Source: Sphingomicrobium sp. (GTDB lineage: Bacteria; Pseudomonadota; Alphaproteobacteria; Sphingomonadales; Sphingomonadaceae). From it: DNA of 64,000 nt. This document shows positions 26,828 through 34,702 of the stretch, piece by piece. The position numbers and the translations under genes are program-made. Every line of letters starts with the position of its first letter. Positions within the stretch are counted from its first letter, which is position 1. The notes beneath the pieces were generated by a model. It made no database searches. It was not told where the DNA came from and worked only from the letters and a program-made list of their open reading frames with translations. Location of the stretch: the NCBI GenBank assembly GCA_025450755.1, contig JANWLR010000042.1, positions 81,141-145,140 on the forward strand. The letters run 5' to 3'.

Positions 26828-28057
26828 CTAGAATTTCACGATGTTCGAGCGTCGCGGGGTCTTGGCGCCGTAAAGGCTAGCCATCGGCTCGTCCTCGACG
26901 ACGACCGAATCGACCACCCCGAAACCGTTGAACTGGGTGCGCATTGCGCAGCCGTAGGCGCCGAGCATTCCAATCTCGATATAGTCGCCCCATGCGACGT
27001 CACTCGGAAGCTCGAACGGGCCGGCCATTCGGTCGAGGTCGTCGCAGGTAGGCCCATAAAAGCTGAACTTCATCGGCCGTACGTGCGATTGCGTGTCGCG
27101 AATTAGCCGCACCGGATAGCGCCAACCGATATGAGCGGCGTCGAACAGCGCACCGTAGGCACCATCGTTGATGTAAAGCTCATCGCCGCGGCGCTTCTCG
27201 ACGCGAACGAGGACGCTCGCATATTCGGCACAGAGTGCGCGGCCAGGCTCGCACCAAAGTTCAGCGGAATAACTAATCGGTAGCGCCTCGAAGGCCTGGT
27301 GAATGACCGCGAAATAGGTTTCGAGCGGCGGCGGCTCCATGCCGGGATAGGAAGAGGGAAAACCCCCTCCCACATCAACGATATCGACCGTCACGGCCGC
27401 GCCGATGATGGCGTCGCGAACGAGAGTCATGGCCTCGGCGAACGCAGCCGGCGTCATGGCCTGACTACCGACGTGGAAACAGATGCCCAGGGCATCCGCC
27501 GCCTGGCGAGCCGCCATCAACAGGCTGCTCACGTCACTTGGTTCAGCGCCGAACTTCGACGCGAGGCTGAGCTTTGCATGGTCGGAGCTCACCCGGATCC
27601 GCACGAGCAGGTTGAGGTCGCTTGCAGCGACGCCGTCCTTGGAGGTTGCGCGGACGATCTTCTCGAGCTCCTGGATAGTGTCCAGGCTGAAGGTCTTCAC
27701 GCCATGGTCGAAATAGGCCTCGGCAATGGCTTCCTCGGCCTTCACCGGGTGCATCAAGCAGAGGATGGCTTCCGGAAGCACCTCGTGAACGAGGCGCACT
27801 TCGCCGATGGAGGCAACATCATAATGGGTAACGCCTTCCTCCCACAGGATCCGCAGCAGGTCGGCCGAGGGGTTCGCCTTGACCGCATAGAGCGAACGTC
27901 CCGGGAACTTCTCAACGAAGAAGCGGGCGGCGCGGCGCGCGGCATGCGGGCGCAGCAGTGTGACCGGTTGGACCGGACGCATCTTGGCGATAGCGGCAGC
28001 CCCCCGGCTGCCGGACGGGGCGGACGCTAGCCCCAGCGCGCGATGATGCTTGTGCAA
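26828..28057 (-). CDS. Type III PLP-dependent ornithine/lysine-type decarboxylase
   Basis: 409 aa from TTG 28057. I prefer it over ATG 28090 because GGAGGT lies eight bases before it. Alanine-racemase-fold decarboxylase: SLYAVKANPSADLL holds the PLP lysine, CFHVGSQ and VDIVDVGGGFPSSYPG form the phosphate-binding loop, CEPGRALCAEYA follows, and SFYGPTCDDLDRM carries the specificity-region cysteine. This arrangement is that of eukaryote-type ornithine decarboxylase, making putrescine. It precedes the deoxyhypusine synthase-like gene, forming a polyamine unit. Confidence 0.88.
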   Translation of the reverse strand: MHKHHRALGLASAPSGSRGAAAIAKMRPVQPVTLLRPHAARRAARFFVEKFPGRSLYAVKANPSADLLRILWEEGVTHYDVASIGEVRLVHEVLPEAILCLMHPVKAEEAIAEAYFDHGVKTFSLDTIQELEKIVRATSKDGVAASDLNLLVRIRVSSDHAKLSLASKFGAEPSDVSSLLMAARQAADALGICFHVGSQAMTPAAFAEAMTLVRDAIIGAAVTVDIVDVGGGFPSSYPGMEPPPLETYFAVIHQAFEALPISYSAELWCEPGRALCAEYASVLVRVEKRRGDELYINDGAYGALFDAAHIGWRYPVRLIRDTQSHVRPMKFSFYGPTCDDLDRMAGPFELPSDVAWGDYIEIGMLGAYGCAMRTQFNGFGVVDSVVVEDEPMASLYGAKTPRRSNIVKF

Positions 28058-28159
28058 CTCAAGGGACCTCCAACAGGTACGTTTCAACAAAGAGCTGCCT
28101 TGCGGTTGGAAGTCCCATGGGGCAGCGGTTGCGCGATATATGTGTGGCGATTCCTGCTG

Positions 28160-28190
28160 TAAAGATTCTTTGCCCGAGAGCTAAAGATTC
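28160..28190. repeat. TAAAGATTC direct repeat, 22 bp apart
   Basis: TAAAGATTC occurs at 28160-28168 and again at 28182-28190, two helical turns apart. It lies in the 222-base spacer between the decarboxylase and the divergent dehydratase gene. It could be a regulator binding site; nothing else in the spacer is recognised. Confidence 0.35.
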
Positions 28191-28280
28191 GGTGACCGTA
28201 TGTCGCTGATCTGCAACGGCTAATCGAAAAGGTGAAATATCAACGACTTACCAAAATGGCCTAAAGTATCGCTGAACGAC

Positions 28281-29204
28281 GTGGTCGAAGCAGCGGCTCG
28301 AATCGATGGATTCGTTCAACGAACTCCGCTGATCGAAAGCAATGTCCTGGGGCAGCGAGTCTGGCTGAAATGCGAATGCCTCCAGACCGGCGGCGCGTTC
28401 AAGTTGCGGGGTGCGACCAACCGGCTGCTCCAGCTCTCCCCTAAAGAGCGCGAGAGGGGCGTCGTCGCTTTCTCGTCGGGCAATCACGCTCGCGGCGTTG
28501 CGATCGCTGCCAAGCGGCTCGGTATCCGGGCAGTGATCGTCATGCCCGCCGATGCGCCGCAGGTGAAGGTCGACGGCACGCGAGCGGAAGGCGCCGAGAT
28601 CGTCTTCTACGACCGCCGGACCGAAAGCCGGGAGGAGATTGCCGCCCGAATCGCTTCCGAAAGCGGTGCGACGGTGGTGCCGAGCTTCGATGATCCGGCA
28701 ATAGTCGCCGGGCAGGGCACTGCGGGGCTCGAAATCGTGGAGCAACTGGGCCGTTGCCCGACAAGGATTGTCATTCCGTGCGGCGGCGGCGGGCTGGCGT
28801 CCGGGATCGCACTCGCAGTGCCCACTGCCGAAATTGTCATCGTCGAGCCCGAAGGATGGGACGACATGGGCCGCTCGCTCGAGCGCGGCGAGATCGTTCC
28901 GGTTGCTCCAGACGCGCCTGATACCTTCTGCGATGCGATCATGACTCCGCGCGTCTCGCCCATAACCTACGGAATTCTTCGCGACCGCAATGCCAAAGCG
29001 TTGGCAGTCAGCGACGCCCAGGTGGCTCAAGCGATCCGCTATGCTTGGGACAAGCACAAGTTGGTCGTCGAACCCGGCGCTTCTGTCGGTCTTGCAGCCT
29101 TGCTCGCAAGAAAGCTCGAGCCGATGGACGATACGATAGTGGTGCTGTCAGGCGGGAACATCGATCCGGCGCTTCATGCCCGGATCATCAGCGACCCGGC
29201 CTAG
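28281..29204 (+). CDS. PLP-dependent serine/threonine dehydratase
   Basis: 307 aa from GTG. The start of this family usually lies a few residues earlier, but only non-standard codons (CTG in SLNDVVEAA) exist there, and no clear ribosome binding site helps. ECLQTGGAFKLRGATNRL contains the PLP lysine, VAFSSGNHARGVA is the substrate loop, and PCGGGGLASG is the phosphate loop. No regulatory ACT domain, so a catabolic-type threonine/serine ammonia-lyase or serine racemase-like enzyme. Ends four bases into the convergent hypothetical gene. Confidence 0.87.
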   Translation: MVEAAARIDGFVQRTPLIESNVLGQRVWLKCECLQTGGAFKLRGATNRLLQLSPKERERGVVAFSSGNHARGVAIAAKRLGIRAVIVMPADAPQVKVDGTRAEGAEIVFYDRRTESREEIAARIASESGATVVPSFDDPAIVAGQGTAGLEIVEQLGRCPTRIVIPCGGGGLASGIALAVPTAEIVIVEPEGWDDMGRSLERGEIVPVAPDAPDTFCDAIMTPRVSPITYGILRDRNAKALAVSDAQVAQAIRYAWDKHKLVVEPGASVGLAALLARKLEPMDDTIVVLSGGNIDPALHARIISDPA

Positions 29205-29524
29205 GCTACGTTGCGGGCCTTGTACTCACCGGGATCGACATGCGCAGGGCTCGAGCGCTCGACAGCCTTGGTCAGTTCTTCCAGTTCGGCGGCGAGAGTC
29301 TTGAGCTCCGCCGCAAGGAATCGACGTTCCTCTGCGGCGACGGACTCCGAAGCATCGATCAATGTGTCGAGCATCATTGCGATGCACGGCAGGATCGTTT
29401 CCTCAATCCGCTCGAACGCCTCGTCGAGGCGCGCCTGCTGGTCAGCCCTGGGCATTTGGCCACTGTCGGCGATCTTGGTTAAGTCTTGGTGAAATCCGGC
29501 CGGTGAATTCAGGGAATTTTTCAT
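29201..29524 (-). CDS. Hypothetical helical protein
   Basis: 107 aa from ATG 29524 (the ORF-track TTG is three codons earlier). Unrecognised. Two long amphipathic helices (QQARLDEAFERIEETILPCIAMMLDTLIDASESVAAEERRFLAAELKTLAAELEELTKAVERS) suggest a coiled-coil dimer; no membrane segment. The stop overlaps the dehydratase stop. Its start is only eight bases from the start of the rightward small membrane protein. Confidence 0.55.
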   Translation of the reverse strand: MKNSLNSPAGFHQDLTKIADSGQMPRADQQARLDEAFERIEETILPCIAMMLDTLIDASESVAAEERRFLAAELKTLAAELEELTKAVERSSPAHVDPGEYKARNVA

Positions 29525-29532
29525 CGGTCGCA

Positions 29533-29676
29533 ATGACGATTGCGATGCTCGCGGCGTTCCTGCTGCTGGGCGGCGGCGTGAAGCTCGCGTTCAGCCGTCA
29601 GACACGAGCGAAAGGCGCTCTCATGATCGTCGCGGCGATCGTGATCGTTATGAACGTGATGATCTGGACGGTATAG
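29533..29676 (+). CDS. Small membrane protein
   Basis: 47 aa: MTIAMLAAFLLLGGGVKLAFSRQTRAKGALMIVAAIVIVMNVMIWTV. Two hydrophobic helices joined by a basic loop, a shape common among sphingomonad small membrane proteins. In the track it is only the 3' half of a longer frame. No Shine-Dalgarno; its upstream region is the start of the divergent hypothetical gene. The 3' end overlaps the alpha/beta hydrolase gene by 29 bases. Function unknown. Confidence 0.55.
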   Translation: MTIAMLAAFLLLGGGVKLAFSRQTRAKGALMIVAAIVIVMNVMIWTV

Positions 29677-30331
29677 CCGGTTTCACCGGGTCGGTTGCGA
29701 GCCGCATGTCGAGATAATCGTCGACCGACTTCATCAGCAGGTCGAGCTCGTTCGCGAAGAAGTGGTTCGCCCCTGGGATCAGATCGTGGTGAATGGTGAT
29801 GTGCCGCTGCGTTCGAAGCTTGTCGACGAGCTTCTGGACCGCGCCCGGAGTGACCACCTCGTCGGCTTCGCCCTGGATGATGATTCCCGACGAGGGGCAG
29901 GGGGCAAGGAAGCTGAAATCGTACATGTTGGCAGGCGGCGCGATCGAGATGAATCCCCGGATCTCCGGGCGTCGCATCAGCAGCTGCATGCCGATCCATG
30001 CACCGAAACTGACACCGGCGACCCAAGTTGTCTCCGCCTCGGGGTGAATCTGCTGGACCCAGTCGAGCGCGGAAGCAGCATCGGACAGCTCGCCGATGCC
30101 ATTGTCGAATACGCCCTGGCTCTTGCCCACTCCGCGAAAATTGAAGCGGAGCGTTGCGAAGCCCCGTTTGACGAATGTCTGGTAGAGTAGCTGGACGATC
30201 TTGTTGTTCATCGTCCCGCCGGCCTGCGGGTGCGAGTGCAGGATCAGCGCAACGGGAGCGCGGGGTCGGGTGCCGGGGTGAAAGCGCCCTTCGAGGCGTC
30301 CCTCCGGTCCTGGAAAAATGACTTCGGGCAT
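29648..30331 (-). CDS. Alpha/beta hydrolase
   Basis: 227 aa. LILHSHPQAGGTMNNKIVQ starts the core. The nucleophile elbow is GVSFGAWIG, IIIQGEADEVVTP supplies the acid aspartate, and IPGANHFF the histidine. This is the short dienelactone-hydrolase-like group with the HPQAGGTMNNK signature, cytosolic, natural substrate unknown. Divergent from the cysteine desulfurase operon with about 100 bases between starts. Confidence 0.87.
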   Translation of the reverse strand: MPEVIFPGPEGRLEGRFHPGTRPRAPVALILHSHPQAGGTMNNKIVQLLYQTFVKRGFATLRFNFRGVGKSQGVFDNGIGELSDAASALDWVQQIHPEAETTWVAGVSFGAWIGMQLLMRRPEIRGFISIAPPANMYDFSFLAPCPSSGIIIQGEADEVVTPGAVQKLVDKLRTQRHITIHHDLIPGANHFFANELDLLMKSVDDYLDMRLATDPVKPAIPSRSSRS

Positions 30332-30430
30332 GAAAGTGGTGGTGCTCGCAAACTAGGTAGCGCTACGCGGGTGCGCAGCGGCGTCGGGTCCTATATAGGG
30401 GCGAGCGTTAATGTGGCAATTGGCAGGAAA

Positions 30431-31522
30431 ATGCCGGTTTTGAGTAGCGCGGAACGCCTTTATCTCGACCATGCTGCCATCACTCCGGTTCTGGCGGAGG
30501 CGCGCGAAGCAATCCATCAAGCCCTGGAGCGTCCCGGAAATCCGAGCTCGCCTCATGCTGACGGCCGCAACGCCCGCGCCGCGCTGGAAAATGCGCGGCG
30601 GAACATCGCCAATGCCCTCGATTGGCGTCATGACGTCATCCTGACATCGGGAGCGACCGAAGCGATCCACATCTGCGCTAAGGGCGTGAAGGCCCAACGA
30701 CGCATCATCGGACCGACCGAGCATGAGGCCGTGGTGGCCGCGATGGGTCCTGAAGCATTCGTGCTTCCAGTGGACTCGAACGGGCTCATCGATTTACCGG
30801 CATTGGAGGGGGCGCTTGCAGGCGCCCCGGCGCTCGTCGCTATCCAGCTTGTCAACAATGAGACGGGCGTCATCCAGCCGATAGAGCGCATCCAGGATAT
30901 GGTTCGAGCGGCGGGTTCATTGCTGCTTTCGGACTGTGCGCAAGGCGCGGGGAAGATGGCGCTTCCCGATGCCGACTTCATCGCCATCACCAGCCAGAAG
31001 TTCGGAGGCGCGCCCGGCTCCGGCGCATTGCTGGTCAGAGATCTCGCTACGCTGCAACCCACTGGAGGGCAGGAGCGGGGTTATCGCCGTGGCACCGAAA
31101 ACCTTCCGGGCATCATCGGAATGGCCGCTGCGCTGAAGGGCCGGGTTTTTGCCGACACGATGCCGCGGCTCAAGCTGCTGCGCCAGCAACTCGAGCGGGA
31201 GCTTGTCAGGGCCGGTGGCCTGGTAATTGCCGATGGCGCGCCGCGGATTGCCACGATCGGGGCCTACGCGATGAATGGTGTCGCAAGCGCGACCCAGCTC
31301 GTCCAGCTGGACCTCGCAGGCATTTCCGTTTCCGCCGGCAGCGCCTGTTCCTCGGGAAGCATGAAGCCGAGCCGGGTGCTTGCCGCGATGGGCGTTCCCG
31401 CGGATCTGGCTGGATCGGTGATCCGCGTGAGTTTCGGTCCAACGACAAGCGAGCATGACGTGGACCGCTTCCTCTCGGAGTGGCGAAAAATTGCCATTCG
31501 TGCGAAGGCCCGGGCAGCATGA
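30431..31522 (+). CDS. Cysteine desulfurase-like class V aminotransferase (first of a tandem pair)
   Basis: 363 aa from ATG 30431, which starts MPVLSSAERLYLDHAAITPV; the ORF-track start lies in the upstream spacer. HAAITPV is a variant of the usual NAATTP. LTSGATEAIH, LVNNETGVIQPI, SDCAQGAGK, the PLP lysine in ITSQKFGGAPGSGAL, and the mobile loop cysteine in SAGSACSSGSMKPSRVL are all present, so it should be active. It would supply sulfur from cysteine for Fe-S clusters or thiolated tRNA. The stop overlaps the next start as ATGA. Confidence 0.88.
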   Translation: MPVLSSAERLYLDHAAITPVLAEAREAIHQALERPGNPSSPHADGRNARAALENARRNIANALDWRHDVILTSGATEAIHICAKGVKAQRRIIGPTEHEAVVAAMGPEAFVLPVDSNGLIDLPALEGALAGAPALVAIQLVNNETGVIQPIERIQDMVRAAGSLLLSDCAQGAGKMALPDADFIAITSQKFGGAPGSGALLVRDLATLQPTGGQERGYRRGTENLPGIIGMAAALKGRVFADTMPRLKLLRQQLERELVRAGGLVIADGAPRIATIGAYAMNGVASATQLVQLDLAGISVSAGSACSSGSMKPSRVLAAMGVPADLAGSVIRVSFGPTTSEHDVDRFLSEWRKIAIRAKARAA

Positions 31523-32637
31523 TCTATCTCGACTACCAGGCGACGACGCCCGTTGCGCCCGACGTGAGCAAGGCGATGCAGCCGTGGATCGAGGAGAAGT
31601 TCGCCAACCCGCATTCGCCATCACGCTGGGGTCATGAGGCCGCTGCGGCGATCGAAAACGCGCGCAAGCAGGTCGAGAAGACAATCGGGCTCAAAGGCGG
31701 CAGTGTCGCCTTTACGGGTAGCGCAACCGAGGCAATCAACTGGGCGCTGAAGGGCACAGTCGAGAAAGCGCCGAAAGGCCGCAACCGGATCATCACGGTG
31801 GCGACGGAGCATGCGGCCGTGCTCGACACGTGCGAATGGCTCGCGGGCCAGGGCGCTGATCTGACGGTGCTCCCAGTTAAAGCCAATGGGCGCCTCGATC
31901 TTTCGTTGCTGGAGCGTGAGCTCGATGAGCGCGTGTTGCTCGTTGCCGTTATGATGGTGAACAACGAGATCGGCGTCACCCAGCCGATCTCTGAGATTTC
32001 CGAGATGGTCCATAAGGCCGGCGGCCTGATGCTTTGCGACGCCGTTCAGGCGTTCGGGCGGTTCGAGCTCTGGGACGGACCCGATCTCGTCGCTGTCTCG
32101 GCACACAAGATTCACGGCCCCAAGGGCATCGGCGCCCTGTGGATGCGCAAGGGCAAGGAGCCGGCGCCGCTGATCCACGGAGGCGGGCAGGAGCAGGGCC
32201 TACGGTCGGGAACTTTGTCGCCCGCGCTATGTGTTGGCTTTGGCGCTGCAGCGACACTCGCCGAAGAGCGCTGCACGCGCGATCACGACCATGTCGAAAA
32301 GTTGTGGAAGGCCGCAATCCACGCACTGGGACCTGGCTGGATAATCAATGGCTGCACGGACTGCCGCTACCATGGAAATCTCAACATCCGCCGGGAAGGC
32401 GTTGATGCGGCGCGGCTTATTGCCGACTTGCGCGATATCGCCTTTTCGCTGGGTAGCGCCTGCGCGAGCGGTTCGGGTCGGCCGAGCCACGTGCTTCGCG
32501 CGCTTGGTCTCGACTATCGCGAGGCGCGCTCGTCGATCCGTCTCGGCTTTGGCCGTTACACGACCCAACATGAGATAATGGATGCCTGCAAACGCATTGC
32601 TGCACACGCTGTCGCGCAGGAGAAGCTCGACGCGTGA
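31519..32637 (+). CDS. Cysteine desulfurase (second of the pair, IscS/NifS-like)
   Basis: 372 aa from ATG 31519 overlapping the preceding stop. MIYLDYQATTPVAPDV, FTGSATEAINWALKG, VATEHAAVLDTC, MMVNNEIGVTQPI, the PLP lysine in VSAHKIHGPKGIGALW, and the catalytic loop FSLGSACASGSGRPSHVL. Only moderately similar to its neighbour (the lysine motif differs: SAHKIHGPKG against TSQKFGGAPG), so this is an old pair rather than a fresh duplicate. No IscU scaffold gene is nearby. GTGA overlap with the ferredoxin gene. Confidence 0.9.
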   Translation: MIYLDYQATTPVAPDVSKAMQPWIEEKFANPHSPSRWGHEAAAAIENARKQVEKTIGLKGGSVAFTGSATEAINWALKGTVEKAPKGRNRIITVATEHAAVLDTCEWLAGQGADLTVLPVKANGRLDLSLLERELDERVLLVAVMMVNNEIGVTQPISEISEMVHKAGGLMLCDAVQAFGRFELWDGPDLVAVSAHKIHGPKGIGALWMRKGKEPAPLIHGGGQEQGLRSGTLSPALCVGFGAAATLAEERCTRDHDHVEKLWKAAIHALGPGWIINGCTDCRYHGNLNIRREGVDAARLIADLRDIAFSLGSACASGSGRPSHVLRALGLDYREARSSIRLGFGRYTTQHEIMDACKRIAAHAVAQEKLDA

Positions 32638-32969
32638 CTCTTGTGCGTTTTTTCAATCCAGACGGGACTCTCGACAAGGAAGTGGAAGCAGTGCCCGGGC
32701 AGCGGTTGCTCGATGTCGCGTGGGCCGCCCGCGAGCCTCTTGAAGGCGCTTGCGAGGGGGTCATGGCTTGCTCGACCTGTCATGTGATCGTCGATCCGCA
32801 GGATTTCGCGAAGCTGCCGCCTGCCAGCGAGGAAGAAGAAGACCTGCTCGACCTGGCGGCGCATGCGTGCCGCACATCGCGCCTTGCGTGTCAGATCCTG
32901 CTTAGTGCCGACTTGGAGAGCATCAACGTCCGGGTGCCGCCCGGAGCGAGAAATTGGATGGGCCGCTAG
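32634..32969 (+). CDS. [2Fe-2S] ferredoxin, adrenodoxin type
   Basis: 111 aa from GTG overlapping the desulfurase stop. The cluster ligands are Cys40, Cys46, Cys49 (CEGVMACSTC) and Cys86 (ACQIL), the ISC-type/adrenodoxin spacing C-x5-C-x2-C-x36-C. LPPASEEEEDLLD is the acidic partner-binding helix. Soluble electron carrier, probably used in Fe-S cluster assembly given its coupling to two cysteine desulfurases. Overlaps the convergent EF-hand gene by four bases. Confidence 0.94.
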   Translation: MTLVRFFNPDGTLDKEVEAVPGQRLLDVAWAAREPLEGACEGVMACSTCHVIVDPQDFAKLPPASEEEEDLLDLAAHACRTSRLACQILLSADLESINVRVPPGARNWMGR

Positions 32970-33673
32970 AGACCGGGGCCGTTCTCGTCCGGAAGCGCGC
33001 TCTCGTCCGGGTCTTCCCTTGGCCGCTCCGGCTTGTTGCCCTGTGCGGGGGGCGGCGGCTTCAATGTCTCGAGCACGACAAGCGAGAGGCGCCCCTGGTG
33101 ATCGACGTCGAGTGCGACGAATCGTTGGGTTGCAGCCTGGCGGAACTCAGCGAGCGACACTCCGCGATTAAAGTCCGTGTCGGCCGATACCACCGGCTCC
33201 GGCAAATCGAGAAGGCCATAGCGCGCGCCACCCTGGTGGCCATCGTCATAGCCCTCGTCGCTCCAGCCGCGGCCATGCCGTCGCTGATGACCACCGTCAC
33301 CGCCCCCTTCGCCCACTGAAGCAAAGCCAAGGTGCGCGGTCGAGATTTCGGGCGCTACAACGGTCTCATAGCGGGTGATCTCGTCGGGATCGATTTCGCC
33401 GTCGTGATTGACGTCGAGCAAAGCGAAGAAGCGCTCGGCGTCTTTCTGCATTTCTTCGAGGGTCAGTTGCCCGTCGTGATCGAGATCGGCCTGATGGAAC
33501 CAGTCGGCGAGGGTATCGTCATTGCGTCCATTTGGCCGGAACGGTTCTCCCATAGGGCTGATGAAAATGCGGTTCAGGCGGTGCGACGTGACAGGCGGCT
33601 GCGGAGCTGGCGTGGCGGCCGGCGCCTGGCCGATTGCGGCGGCAAGCGAAAGGAAGAGCGGAGCCAGGAGCAC
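32966..33673 (-). CDS. Exported EF-hand calcium-binding protein (copy 1)
   Basis: 235 aa with signal peptide MLLAPLFLSLAAAIGQAPA. Two canonical EF-hand loops in the first half, DLDHDGQLTLEE and DVNHDGEIDPDE, and two weaker ones in the second half, DTDFNRGVSLAE and DVDHQGRLSLVV. A His/Gly/Asp-rich linker (GEGGGDGGHQRRHGRG) separates the halves. Probably periplasmic Ca2+ binding. ISPMGEPFRPNGRNDDTLADWFHQAD is shared almost word for word with the neighbour at 33745, so the two are tandem paralogs. Confidence 0.82.
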   Translation of the reverse strand: MLLAPLFLSLAAAIGQAPAATPAPQPPVTSHRLNRIFISPMGEPFRPNGRNDDTLADWFHQADLDHDGQLTLEEMQKDAERFFALLDVNHDGEIDPDEITRYETVVAPEISTAHLGFASVGEGGGDGGHQRRHGRGWSDEGYDDGHQGGARYGLLDLPEPVVSADTDFNRGVSLAEFRQAATQRFVALDVDHQGRLSLVVLETLKPPPPAQGNKPERPREDPDESALPDENGPGL

Positions 33674-33744
33674 CGGTCAACTGAAGCACCTCTCGACCTT
33701 GCTGCCAAGTGAATTGAAGTGTGACTTCAGGTGTGCGCCCAGCC

Positions 33745-34494
33745 CTAGGGACCGGCCGGCAATGAATTGCCGATGCGAGTGTCCGGGGCCTTGTCATCAC
33801 GCTTTGGGTGCTTTGCGTCCACTTTCGGGGCGTGCGGCATGGCCTCGAGCTCTGCGAGCATGAGCCTGCCTTGGTGCGCGCGATCTAGTAGGGCGAAGCG
33901 TTCGATTGCAGCCTTCCTGAATTCGTCGAGCGTGATCGCCCTGTTAAAATCGGCGTCGGCCGCGGCGACGGGCTCAGGGATGTTGAGAAGCGCATATCGC
34001 GCGGCTCCCTGCAGAGCACCGCCGATGCCAAGACTCGAATCGACCTCGTCGCTTCGACCATGGCGGCGCGGCCTTGAATGGTCGTCTTCGGCGTCCCAGT
34101 CATCAGAATCGCTCTGTCGTACGGCTTCCGCCGGCTGACCGGGAAGCCGTTTCGCCCTCGAGTTGACTTGGATTTCCGGAGCGATCTGATACTCGTATTC
34201 CGCGAGTTCGTCGGGATCGATCTGGCCGTCGTGATTTGTGTCGAGCGTGGCGAAGAAGCGCTCCGCATCCGCAATCATTTCGTCGCTTGTCAGGACACCG
34301 TCATGGTTGCGATCAGCCTGGTAGAACCAGTCGGCAAGCGTGTCGTCGTTGCGGTTTTTGGGCCGGAAGGGTTCGCCCATCGGACTGACGAACGGCGCCC
34401 AGGGGTGGCCAGTCACGACGATCGGCGCCGCTTTTGAAGCGGGCTGTTGGGCGAGAGCCGCGAGCAATGGAAAGAGGATCACAGGCAGGGACAT
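33745..34494 (-). CDS. Exported EF-hand calcium-binding protein (copy 2)
   Basis: 249 aa with signal peptide MSLPVILFPLLAALAQQ. Same plan as copy 1: VSPMGEPFRPKNRNDDTLADWFYQAD, EF-hands DRNHDGVLTSDE and DTNHDGQIDPDE, a charged variable linker (SDSDDWDAEDDHSRPRRHGRSDE), then weaker loops DADFNRAITLDE and DRAHQGRLMLAE. The last one lost most calcium ligands. It lies 71 bases upstream of copy 1 on the same strand and is divergent from the SRP RNA. Confidence 0.82.
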   Translation of the reverse strand: MSLPVILFPLLAALAQQPASKAAPIVVTGHPWAPFVSPMGEPFRPKNRNDDTLADWFYQADRNHDGVLTSDEMIADAERFFATLDTNHDGQIDPDELAEYEYQIAPEIQVNSRAKRLPGQPAEAVRQSDSDDWDAEDDHSRPRRHGRSDEVDSSLGIGGALQGAARYALLNIPEPVAAADADFNRAITLDEFRKAAIERFALLDRAHQGRLMLAELEAMPHAPKVDAKHPKRDDKAPDTRIGNSLPAGP

Positions 34495-34569
34495 CGGATA
34501 CGTACTGGCGTCGTCCTCCCCATGTGAACGGTCAATGAAAAAGACGCTCGCGCTTTCATGAACTTGCGC

Positions 34570-34695
34570 GGCGGGCGTGGTTCCACCATATGCGCCGCCG
34601 GAAGTCGGCGGACGGCGCTGTCGCCAACCTGGTCAGGTCCGGAAGGAAGCAGCCAAAACGATTTCGTGCCGGGTCGTCGGCTTCCACCGCTCGCC
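34570..34695 (+). ncRNA. ffs: Signal recognition particle RNA (4.5S type)
   Basis: The universally conserved tip GGTCAGGTCCGGAAGGAAGCAGCC lies at 34631-34654. The outer ends pair: GGCGGGCGTGG at 34570 with CCACCGCTCGCC at the 3' end. These give a hairpin of about 126 bases; the exact ends are estimated. It binds Ffh for co-translational targeting. dnaX starts eight bases after it, the common ffs-dnaX arrangement. Confidence 0.93.
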
Positions 34696-34702
34696 ATTGG
34701 CG

